NCBI GenBank assembly: GCA_027067015.1
Contig: JAMOMS010000238.1
Span: 1 to 5,069 of the forward strand
Source of the DNA: Campylobacterales bacterium
Lineage (GTDB): Bacteria; Campylobacterota; Campylobacteria; Campylobacterales; Hydrogenimonadaceae
DNA: 5,069 nucleotides
Direction: 5' to 3'
The position numbers and the translations under genes are program-made. The notes under the pieces are model-generated. The model saw only the letters and a list, made by a program, of their open reading frames with translations, made no database searches and was not told where the DNA came from. Positions 1 to 5,069 of this stretch are shown in pieces (the stretch's first letter is position 1; the number at the start of each line of letters is the position of its first letter).

Positions 1-1
1 G

Positions 2-427
2 TTGGATGAGGCCAGGCTTCTTGAGCGGGTGCTGGTGCCGCCGCTGTTTGGGCTGGAGGAGAACTCCCGTTTTTACAGTGTGGCCATGACGGTGGCCCAT
101 TTGCATACCGTGGGGCTGGCCCTTGAGCGGCGCATTCCGGCGCTTAGTCGCGGGGAGCGGTTTGCGCAAGAGGTGAGAATTGAAGATTTCAAGCCCTACC
201 GCGAGATTCCGGCCGATGTGGTGGAACGATATGCCCGGTTTATTGAGAATTTTCGCAAGAATCTCATGCAAAATCTTAGGGATATTTATCTAAACAATCG
301 CTACGAACACCCCTGGTTTGGGCCTCTCAATCCCAAAGAGTGGATGGTGATGGGCATGATTCACCAGATCGTGCACCGCCGGCAGATCGAGGCGATATTG
401 AAGTTGAATGCAGGGGGCGAGGGGTAG
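2..427 (+). CDS. DinB-superfamily (DinB_2-like) protein, 5' end missing
   Basis: The frame is open from the first bases of the window to a TAG at 425-427 and gives 141 residues. The TTG at 2-4 is probably an internal Leu codon rather than the start, because DinB-like proteins are usually about 150-170 residues long; some N-terminal residues probably lie outside the window. The fold is suggested by a mostly helical sequence with the expected three metal-site histidines: one in the early helix (AHLH, H33 or H35) and an HxxxH pair in the last helix (IHQIVH, H121 and H125), followed by RRQIEAIL, the typical C-terminal DinB helix. Family members are four-helix-bundle, metal-binding proteins, some of which act as thiol-dependent transferases; the substrate here is unknown. 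It converges on the minus-strand transporter gene 56 bp away. I see no hairpin with a T-run in that gap, so no terminator is called for either gene. Confidence 0.72.
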   Translation: MDEARLLERVLVPPLFGLEENSRFYSVAMTVAHLHTVGLALERRIPALSRGERFAQEVRIEDFKPYREIPADVVERYARFIENFRKNLMQNLRDIYLNNRYEHPWFGPLNPKEWMVMGMIHQIVHRRQIEAILKLNAGGEG

Positions 428-483
428 AATATCCGCCCCAATGCCATACGGTGGTTTATCTTCGCACTATTATTCTAACAAAT

Positions 484-1386
484 CTACCCCTTTTTAAGCA
501 ACAATCCGGCCAGCACGATCAGCCCGATACCTGTCCAGACCTTGATATCCGGCATCGGGTCGCCCAGTGCCCAGCCAAACCCCACGGCGAAGGGGATATT
601 GGTGTAACTGACCACCCCCACGATCCCGGCGCGTCCCAGGCTGTAGGCTTTGGTGAGCATCCATTGCGAGAGGGTGGAGATAAGCGCCATGAAGGCGATA
701 AGGCCCCAGAGTCTGGGGGAGTGGGGCAGGGTGAACTCGGGAAAGAGAAAGCCCAATGCCTCGGGGGCGTGGATATAGGGGGCTATCACAAACAAAAGTC
801 CCGGCAGTAATGTGCCCAGTCCCACAAACGAAAGCACGATCATCCGCGCGTCATACAGCTCGCGGATGGTTTTGATGGTGGCGTAGGCGCAGGCGGCGAA
901 AAAGCCGCCCATCAACCCCAAAAAGTGCTCGTAGCGCATCCCCGTACCGATCCCGCCGGTAATGAGCGCCACACCGCCAAAACCGATAAAGAGCGCCGCA
1001 ATGCCAAAGGGATTCAACCGCTCCCCAAGCAAGACAAAAGCCAGAAGCGCCACGAAAAGCGGCGAGGTTTTATTGAGCGTGATCGCCTCACCCAGCGGAA
1101 TGACGGTGATGGTGTAAAAAAACAAAATCATCGCCGTAAAGCCGAAAAATCCCCTAAGAAGAAGCAGGTGGGGCTTGCCTCCCGGTTTGGAAGGGGGCGT
1201 ATGCCACAGGGCGTAAAGTATGAGCCCCGTACCGATGAGATTGCGAAAAAAGACGATCTCCAGGGCGCTGAGATCCTCTCCAAGCACTTTGGCCACAGCG
1301 CCGTTCATGGCCGAAATCAGGGCACTGCCCAGCATAAAGAGAATCCCCGCGTCAAAGGCCTGGACTTTTTGGATGGTTTTTTGCAC
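484..1386 (-). CDS. EamA-family (DMT superfamily) transporter
   Basis: A 300-residue, strongly hydrophobic protein with the size and ten-helix pattern of drug/metabolite transporter (DMT) family proteins. Two EamA repeats are visible, at about residues 13-143 and 155-297. Family landmarks include the charged FFRN segment after the second helix (residues 46-49) and LGER (120-123) at the end of the fourth helix of repeat 1. It should sit in the inner membrane and move a small metabolite; DMT substrates range over amino acids, nucleosides and other compounds and cannot be told from sequence. I chose the GTG at 1384-1386 because AGGAG lies 4-5 bases upstream of it. An in-frame TTG at 1408-1410 would add eight basic residues but overlaps the promoter -10 element and lacks a ribosome binding site. 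The stop is TAG at 484-486. The gene is divergent from the NifU-led operon and has its own extended -10 promoter. Confidence 0.88.
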   Translation of the reverse strand: MQKTIQKVQAFDAGILFMLGSALISAMNGAVAKVLGEDLSALEIVFFRNLIGTGLILYALWHTPPSKPGGKPHLLLLRGFFGFTAMILFFYTITVIPLGEAITLNKTSPLFVALLAFVLLGERLNPFGIAALFIGFGGVALITGGIGTGMRYEHFLGLMGGFFAACAYATIKTIRELYDARMIVLSFVGLGTLLPGLLFVIAPYIHAPEALGFLFPEFTLPHSPRLWGLIAFMALISTLSQWMLTKAYSLGRAGIVGVVSYTNIPFAVGFGWALGDPMPDIKVWTGIGLIVLAGLLLKKG

Positions 1387-1409
1387 CGCTCTCCTTTTTT
1401 TGACGCGCA

Positions 1410-1418
1410 ATTATAGCA
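1410..1418 (-). promoter_or_regulatory. Extended -10 promoter for the EamA transporter gene
   Basis: On the minus strand the bases read TGCTATAAT, a consensus TATAAT hexamer (1410-1415) with the TGn extension (1416-1418). It lies 23 bases upstream of the chosen GTG start, so the transcript would have a very short leader that still includes the AGGAG ribosome binding site. No good -35 box is visible at 16-18 bp, which fits an extended -10 promoter and also the weak -35 conservation known for Campylobacterota housekeeping promoters. Confidence 0.6.
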
Positions 1419-1427
1419 GTCTTTGTG

Positions 1428-1433
1428 TATAAT
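1428..1433 (+). promoter_or_regulatory. -10 element of the NifU-DUF1538-P-II-CBS operon promoter
   Basis: A perfect TATAAT lies 25 bases upstream of the NifU-like ATG, preceded by a T-rich stretch (CTTTGTG). Transcription would start near 1440, leaving a leader of about 20 bases that carries AAGGAG (1447-1452), 6 bases before the ATG. A TTGACG at 1400-1405 is 22 bp from the -10, too far for a normal -35, so none is assigned. It is the only convincing promoter seen before the four tightly packed genes that follow. Confidence 0.6.
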
Positions 1434-1458
1434 GGCTCCAAAAATCAAGGAGCGAGTT

Positions 1459-1749
1459 ATGTCCATGCCTTTCAGTGACGAAGATATTCTGGTGGCGGTC
1501 AAAAACCACCTCCCTTCCGTCAGCGAGTATGTCAGGGGACACGGCGGGGATATCACCCTGCTGGGGGTCAAGGACGGGCAGGTCTATATTCAGCTTACCG
1601 GTACCTGCCACGGCTGTTCCATGAGCCTGATGACCACCAAAATGGTGGTTGAGCGGCGGCTTCGGGAGCTTATTCATCCCAATCTGGAGGTGGTTAACGT
1701 GGATGTCGGCCAGGAGGCGGCCCTGCCGGCTGATTTGCTTAAACCCTAA
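1459..1749 (+). CDS. NifU-like (Nfu C-terminal domain) iron-sulfur scaffold protein
   Basis: A 96-residue protein consisting almost only of the NifU C-terminal (Nfu) domain. Family knowledge: such domains bind a transient 4Fe-4S cluster through a CxxC pair at a dimer interface and pass it to target proteins in the cytoplasm. The sequence shows the hallmarks: the glycine-rich HGGDI segment (residues 28-32), the strand VYIQLTG, and CHGC at residues 50-53, followed by SMSLMTTK where many homologs have PSS. The tail after about residue 85 is short and not distinctive. The ATG at 1459 is chosen over an upstream TTG (1423) because AAGGAG sits 6 bases before it and the TTG overlaps the -10 element; a second ATG two codons later is less well placed. 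It is the first gene of the operon and ends 9 bp before the DUF1538 gene. Scaffold activity is likely; whether it serves this operon or the downstream cytochrome is unknown. Confidence 0.9.
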   Translation: MSMPFSDEDILVAVKNHLPSVSEYVRGHGGDITLLGVKDGQVYIQLTGTCHGCSMSLMTTKMVVERRLRELIHPNLEVVNVDVGQEAALPADLLKP

Positions 1750-1758
1750 AGGAAGTGC

Positions 1759-3267
1759 ATGGGGGAGACGCTAAGGTTACTGCTGGGCGATCTGAAAAAC
1801 GCCTTCAAAGACCTCGCACCCATCGTGGCGGTGGTGGCGCTCTTTCAGATTTTTGTGGTACGGGCCGTTCCGGAGGGTCTCTCTTCTATCATCATTGGCC
1901 TTTTAATCGTCGCGGTTGGGTTGGCGCTCTTTATCCGGGGGTTGGAGCTGGGTATCTTTCCCGTAGGCGAGAGTCTGGCGACCGACTTTGCCCGCAAGGG
2001 CTCACTCTTTTGGCTTTTGCTTTTTGCCTTTACCGTCGGCTTTTCCACCACCGTGGCCGAGCCGGCGCTCATTGCCGTGGCCGACAAAGCCGCCGCCATC
2101 AGCGCGGGCAAGATCGACGCCTTTTGGCTGCGCATGACGGTGGCGGCGTCGGTGGGGTTTGCCATTGCGCTGGGGGTTTTCAGGATATTAACGGGCCATC
2201 CCATCCAATACTATATCATCGGCGGCTATATTTTGGTAGTGGCCGTCACCTTCTTCGCGCCGCCCGAAATTGTGGGGCTGGCCTATGACAGCGGCGGGGT
2301 GACCACCTCGACTGTAACCGTACCGCTGGTGGCGGCGCTGGGTATCGGCCTGGCCTCTTCCATTAAAGGGCGCAATCCGGCCATCGACGGGTTTGGACTC
2401 ATCGCCTTTGCTTCGCTGACGCCGATGATCTTTGTCCAGCTCTACGGCATCGCCGTCTATGCGCTCAGCCCTGAAAGCGCCCACCAGACCATCGTCGTGA
2501 TGGAAGAGGCGGTACGCGAGACGGTTGAGGCGCATGAAATCTTTAATCCGTGGGACATTCTGTTTGACCTGCTGGCGGTTATTCGCGATGTGGCGCCCAT
2601 TTTGGCGGTGATCTTCTTTTTTCAATATCTCATCATCAAAAAACCCGTTCCCCACTTGCGAAAAATCAGTGTCGGTATCGTGTTGGTGATTTTGGGGCTT
2701 TACGCCTTTATTTTGGGTCTTGAGATGGGGCTTTTCCCCATCGGTGAGACGATCGCCTTTCAATTGACGGCCATGCAAAAGGTTTGGCTGATCTATCTGT
2801 TTGCCTTTCTTATCGGCTTTTCGACTACCATGGCTGAACCCTCGCTTTTGGCCATCGCCATCAAGGCCAAAGAGGTGAGCGAGGGCCATATTGATGATTT
2901 TGTCTTGCGGGTGGCGGTGGCGTTGGGGGTGGCGATCGGGATTGCTTTGGGGGCCTACCGTATTGTGGCGGGCGATCCTTTGCACTATTATATTATTGTA
3001 GGGTATTGTGTGGTAATAGCGCAAACCTGGTTCGCGCCCCGTTATATCATTCCTATCGCCTATGACAGCGGCGGGGTGACCACCTCCACCGTCACCGTAC
3101 CGCTGGTGGCGGCGTTGGGGCTGGGATTGGCCGAAAACATAGAAGGACGCGACCCGCTTGTAGACGGTTTCGGGCTCATCGCCTTCGCGTCGCTCTTTCC
3201 CATGATGACCGTGATGGGATACGGGATCTACGCCGATTATCTTGCCAAAAAGGAGGCACGCTCATGA
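1759..3267 (+). CDS. DUF1538 integral membrane protein, tandemly duplicated; putative transporter
   Basis: A 502-residue inner-membrane protein that I recognise as DUF1538, a family without an established function. It consists of two homologous halves: residues 18-236 align to 277-495 with no gap at a constant offset of 259, about 119 of 219 positions identical by hand count. Each half carries the same motifs: APIxAV (20-25; 279-284), GLExGxFPxGE (61-71; 320-330), GFSTTxAEP (94-102; 353-361), HYY/QYYII (150-154; 409-413), [15 protein letters not shown] (176-190; 435-449) and [11 protein letters not shown] (210-220; 469-479). Roughly six or seven hydrophobic segments per half give 12-14 in total. 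Acidic residues in otherwise apolar motifs (E63, E71, E101, D177 and partners in half two) are candidates for ion or substrate coordination; this is inference. The ATG is preceded by AAGGA five bases upstream. The stop overlaps the start of the P-II-like gene by ATGA, implying translational coupling. Confidence 0.9.
   Translation: MGETLRLLLGDLKNAFKDLAPIVAVVALFQIFVVRAVPEGLSSIIIGLLIVAVGLALFIRGLELGIFPVGESLATDFARKGSLFWLLLFAFTVGFSTTVAEPALIAVADKAAAISAGKIDAFWLRMTVAASVGFAIALGVFRILTGHPIQYYIIGGYILVVAVTFFAPPEIVGLAYDSGGVTTSTVTVPLVAALGIGLASSIKGRNPAIDGFGLIAFASLTPMIFVQLYGIAVYALSPESAHQTIVVMEEAVRETVEAHEIFNPWDILFDLLAVIRDVAPILAVIFFFQYLIIKKPVPHLRKISVGIVLVILGLYAFILGLEMGLFPIGETIAFQLTAMQKVWLIYLFAFLIGFSTTMAEPSLLAIAIKAKEVSEGHIDDFVLRVAVALGVAIGIALGAYRIVAGDPLHYYIIVGYCVVIAQTWFAPRYIIPIAYDSGGVTTSTVTVPLVAALGLGLAENIEGRDPLVDGFGLIAFASLFPMMTVMGYGIYADYLAKKEARS
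2284..2343 (+). repeat. Intragenic direct repeat, copy 1 (codons 176-195 of the DUF1538 gene)
   Basis: These 60 bases match 3061-3120 at 55 positions, including an unbroken 26-base run at the start. The five differences all fall at synonymous sites, so both copies encode the same 20 residues beginning YDSGGVTT. It is the most conserved block of the internal duplication. Confidence 0.85.
3061..3120 (+). repeat. Intragenic direct repeat, copy 2 (codons 435-454 of the DUF1538 gene)
   Basis: Second copy of the 60-base block, 777 bp after the first, in the same reading frame and at the same position of the second protein half. Recombination between the copies would delete exactly 259 codons and keep the frame, leaving a single-repeat protein. 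Confidence 0.85.
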
Positions 3268-3614
3268 AATTTGTCGCGCTTGTGGCCGTGGTGCCCGAAG
3301 AGCGGGAAGAGGTGGCCATTGAAGTCGCCAAAAAGGCCGGCGCGGGAGCCGTCACACTGGTGCACGGGCGTAATCTTGGCCTTAAAGAGAGAAAGATATT
3401 TTTTGGCCTCTCTTTGGAAGAGAATATCACCATGTTGCATTTTGTCCTGCCCAAACGGCTCAGTATGCGGGTGATGAAAGCGCTGGCCGAGGCCCTGCAA
3501 ATGGAGCGGCCCGACAATCTTGCCATGGCCTATATCATGCCGCTCGATCACGTGGTGGGGCTCAACGTCGAAGAGCTTCAAAAATTCGAAGACGAGATCA
3601 AACGCCTGCTATAA
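3264..3614 (+). CDS. P-II-like (GlnB superfamily) regulatory protein
   Basis: A 116-residue protein with the length and strand-helix order of the P-II signalling fold: strand 1 [10 protein letters not shown] (2-11), helix 1 (12-25), glycine turn GAGAV (26-30), strand 2 VTLVHGR (30-36), a loop in the T-loop position (37-53), strand 3 MLHFVLP (57-63), helix 2 (66-80), a B-loop-like turn (81-86) and strand 4 [14 protein letters not shown] (87-100). P-II proteins are cytoplasmic trimers that bind ATP, ADP or other small effectors and dock on transporters or enzymes. The T-loop region has no tyrosine, so uridylylation as in GlnB/GlnK is not expected, and the canonical B-loop glycine pattern is absent. 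The ATG overlaps the DUF1538 stop (ATGA) and has AGGAGG at 3251-3256, 7 bases upstream. Position suggests that it regulates the DUF1538 protein. Superfamily membership is likely; the effector is unknown. Confidence 0.8.
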   Translation: MKFVALVAVVPEEREEVAIEVAKKAGAGAVTLVHGRNLGLKERKIFFGLSLEENITMLHFVLPKRLSMRVMKALAEALQMERPDNLAMAYIMPLDHVVGLNVEELQKFEDEIKRLL

Positions 3615-3623
3615 GGAGAGAAG

Positions 3624-4019
3624 ATGCTGGTAGAAGAGGTGATGACTTCTAAAGAGAAGCTGGTACGGGTCAGCCCCATGGCGCCCGTGCGTGAGGCGTT
3701 GGAGCTGATGAAAAAGTACAAGGTCAAGGCGGTGATCGTGGAAAAAAGCGGTGAGCACGGCGCCTACGGGTTGGTGACCTTTAAAAACATTCTCCAGGCC
3801 GTTGTGGCCGAAGACGGCGATATCGATCTGCTCAATGTTTACGACATCATGAACGCTCCGGCCCTCTCCGTTTCGCGCAAATTGGAGATAAAGTACGCCG
3901 CGCGGATGATGGTGCAAAACTCCATCAAGCGGTTACTGGTTATTGATGACAATGAGTTGCACGGGATTTTAACCATGACCGACATTATCGGCGTGGTCCT
4001 TGACGAGATGGAAGGGTAG
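3624..4019 (+). CDS. Small two-CBS-domain (Bateman module) protein
   Basis: A 131-residue stand-alone CBS pair. CBS 1 covers about residues 1-63 (VEEVMT...VSPMAPVREALELMKKYKVKAVIV...GLVTFKNI) and CBS 2 about 71-129 (VYDIMNAPALSV...AARMMVQNSIKRLLVID...GILTMTDI). CBS pairs usually bind adenosyl ligands such as AMP, ADP, ATP or SAM and switch partner proteins. In CBS 2 the usual ribose-binding T-x-x-D is intact (T117, D120); in CBS 1 the aspartate is replaced by asparagine (T52, N55), so the two sites may differ in affinity. There is no membrane segment or extra domain, so it should be a soluble cytoplasmic regulator. AAGGAG at 3613-3618 is 5 bases before the ATG and overlaps the P-II stop codon; the gap is 9 bp. 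Gene order suggests that it acts with the P-II-like protein on the DUF1538 transporter; a role in general signalling is the alternative. Confidence 0.9.
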   Translation: MLVEEVMTSKEKLVRVSPMAPVREALELMKKYKVKAVIVEKSGEHGAYGLVTFKNILQAVVAEDGDIDLLNVYDIMNAPALSVSRKLEIKYAARMMVQNSIKRLLVIDDNELHGILTMTDIIGVVLDEMEG

Positions 4020-4040
4020 TTTCAAGCCCCCTATGTTAGA

Positions 4041-4059
4041 CTTTGCCAAAAAGGCAAAG
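4041..4059 (+). promoter_or_regulatory. Perfect 7-bp hairpin just upstream of the cytochrome ribosome binding site
   Basis: CTTTGCC (4041-4047), a five-A loop and GGCAAAG (4053-4059) form a perfect inverted repeat between the CBS stop and the cytochrome start. No T-run follows, so it is not a classical intrinsic terminator. Its 3' arm abuts and partly overlaps the GGGGAGG ribosome binding site (4059-4065). CCCCT at 4028-4032 could also pair with AGGGG at 4058-4062 and hide the site. It may limit translation of the cytochrome or protect the upstream message; function is unproven. Confidence 0.45.
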
Positions 4060-4069
4060 GGGAGGCGTG

Positions 4070-5069
4070 GTGCGCGCGGTTTTTTGGATCATTACGTTAG
4101 CGATTTTGGCGGCGGCCAATAACTGTTTGGATTGTCATAAGGGGATCGAGCCCATTCGAGAACCCCGTACCGGCATGGCCAAAGCGATCGCCAAACTGGC
4201 TCAAAAAGCGGGGGTGGGTGATAACACCTGCGTCGTCTGTCACGGCGGTAATGCGAAGGCCAAAACCAAAGAGGCGGCCCATCACGGCGCGCCGAGGTAT
4301 TTTCAGGCCTATAAAGGCCCCAAAGCCTTCTACCCCGATCCGGGGAGTGCTTGGATTAATCAAAACACCTGCGGGATGTGCCACAAAGAGCAGGTTAGAG
4401 CGCAGTTTAACAGCCTGATGATGACCGAGCAGGGCAAGATCCACGGCACGCTTTACAGCTTTGGCGGGTTGGAGGGGTATCGGCACGACGTGGGCAACTA
4501 CGATACGAAAAATCCCGACGACCCCCACAAGCGGCTGGGCAGTGAGATTTACCGCAAATATATGACAAAACTCTCCAAGCTCAACCCCCAGGTCTTTCCT
4601 GAAAAGATGAAAGAGCTTCCCCCCGCTCCCACGCCCGAGGAGGTGGAGAAAAACCCCAAACTGGCGGCCTATACCTACCTGCGCCAGGAGTGCCTGCGAT
4701 GCCACATCGGCGCCAAAGGGCGGCAAAAACGTGGCGATTACCGGGGGATGGGGTGCAGTAGCTGTCATATTCCCTATTCCAACGACGGCTTTTATGAAGG
4801 CGACGATCCGACGATTCCCAAAAACCGTCCCGGCCACCTGCTGGTACACAGGATCCAAAGCTCCCGCAACGCCAAAGTGACCGTGCACGGTCTTAGCTAT
4901 ACCGGCGTGCCGGTGGAAACCTGCGCCACCTGCCACAATCGCGGCAAACGCATCGGGGTCAGTTATGAGGGGTTGATGGAGACCGCCTACAACCCCACTT
5001 ACGACGAACAGGGCAACCCCCAGCCCAAACTTCATACCAAGCACTACCTGCATCTTAAAGCCGACGTCC
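4070..5069 (+). CDS. Multiheme c-type cytochrome, 3' end outside window
   Basis: An open frame of 333 residues with no stop before the window end. Six CXXCH heme-attachment motifs are present: CLDCH (19-23), CVVCH (54-58), CGMCH (101-105), CLRCH (208-212), CSSCH (229-233) and CATCH (285-289). Residues 1-16 form a short signal peptide (one Arg, then a hydrophobic stretch ending AAA), so the mature protein would start near N17 with the first heme almost at its N-terminus; heme is attached in the periplasm. Extra histidines (HH after heme 2, KIHG, YRHD) could be distal ligands. I chose the GTG at 4070, with GGAG five bases upstream; a GTG at 4067 is too close to it, and a TTG at 4043 would lengthen the basic n-region but has no ribosome binding site. 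An ATG start would first occur after heme 1. The role is electron transfer or a periplasmic reductase; the exact family is not recognised. It follows the CBS gene by 50 bp and may be co-transcribed. Confidence 0.92.
   Translation, partial: MRAVFWIITLAILAAANNCLDCHKGIEPIREPRTGMAKAIAKLAQKAGVGDNTCVVCHGGNAKAKTKEAAHHGAPRYFQAYKGPKAFYPDPGSAWINQNTCGMCHKEQVRAQFNSLMMTEQGKIHGTLYSFGGLEGYRHDVGNYDTKNPDDPHKRLGSEIYRKYMTKLSKLNPQVFPEKMKELPPAPTPEEVEKNPKLAAYTYLRQECLRCHIGAKGRQKRGDYRGMGCSSCHIPYSNDGFYEGDDPTIPKNRPGHLLVHRIQSSRNAKVTVHGLSYTGVPVETCATCHNRGKRIGVSYEGLMETAYNPTYDEQGNPQPKLHTKHYLHLKADV

Noticed and set aside
428..483. Bidirectional terminator between the convergent DinB-like and EamA genes
   Set aside because: No stem longer than a few base pairs with an adjacent T-run could be found on either strand in these 56 bases.
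1400..1405. TTGACG as the -35 box of the rightward promoter
   Set aside because: The spacer to TATAAT at 1428 is 22 bp, well outside the usual 16-18 bp.
925..1416. 163-codon open frame on the plus strand
   Set aside because: Antisense to the EamA transporter; the translation is highly basic and unstructured, and the opposite strand encodes a clear ten-helix transporter.
1755..2288. 177-codon plus-strand frame starting with GTG at the same place as DUF1538
   Set aside because: It is the +1-shifted reading of the DUF1538 gene; the translation is Arg/Gly/His-rich, while the other frame gives the conserved membrane family.
2188..3024. 278-codon open frame on the minus strand
   Set aside because: Antisense to the DUF1538 gene; its translation is rich in His, Arg, Gln and Asp with no coherent domain or ribosome binding site, as expected for a shadow frame.
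4032..4037. TATGTT as a -10 element for a separate cytochrome promoter
   Set aside because: Only four of six bases match the consensus, there is no -35 at a suitable distance and no TGn extension. Read-through from the upstream operon is equally likely.
4041..4059. Intrinsic terminator between the CBS and cytochrome genes
   Set aside because: The stem is perfect but only 7 bp, and it is followed by GGGAGG rather than a run of T, so it does not fit a rho-independent terminator.
4097..5053. 318-codon open frame on the minus strand
   Set aside because: It lies antisense to the multiheme cytochrome frame, which has six CXXCH motifs, a signal peptide and a ribosome binding site. The antisense translation has no recognisable domain and is a by-product of GC-rich codon use.

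Overview
This window looks like chromosomal DNA of a bacterium, most likely a Campylobacterota (Epsilonproteobacteria) lineage of moderate GC content (mid-50s percent by eye), in the style of Nitratifractor, Sulfurovum or Hydrogenimonas. That placement is an inference from the gene repertoire: a short stand-alone NifU/Nfu domain protein, DUF1538 next to a P-II-like protein, a small two-CBS protein, and a periplasmic multiheme cytochrome c. No rRNA, tRNA, CRISPR array, insertion sequence or phage gene is visible. Apart from a 56-bp gap between convergent genes, a 72-bp divergent promoter region and a 50-bp gap near 4020-4069, the window is all coding.

Layout. At the left edge (1-427, + strand) is the 3' part of a DinB-superfamily gene. 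It converges on a minus-strand EamA/DMT transporter gene (484-1386). A short intergenic region (1387-1458) holds two back-to-back TATAAT-type -10 elements. One drives the transporter leftward, and the other drives a tight rightward run of four genes: NifU-like scaffold (1459-1749), DUF1538 membrane protein (1759-3267), P-II-like protein (3264-3614) and a two-CBS protein (3624-4019). Spacings are 9 bp, a 4-bp ATGA overlap and 9 bp, and each gene has a clear AGGAG-type ribosome binding site. After a 50-bp gap with a small perfect hairpin comes a GTG-started multiheme c-type cytochrome gene (4070 to beyond 5069) with at least six CXXCH sites, cut off by the window end.

How they may work together. 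The core is the DUF1538-P-II-CBS trio. The membrane protein is a clean tandem duplication: the halves align without gaps at a 259-residue offset and share a 20-residue identical signature. The two small proteins encoded directly after it both belong to adenine-nucleotide-sensing folds. The simplest reading is a transporter or channel of unknown substrate gated by P-II and CBS proteins according to cell energy state, analogous in logic to the SbtA-SbtB pair. Substrate and mechanism cannot be read from the sequence. The NifU protein and the cytochrome suggest an iron-sulfur and redox setting, but their functional link to the transporter is only positional.
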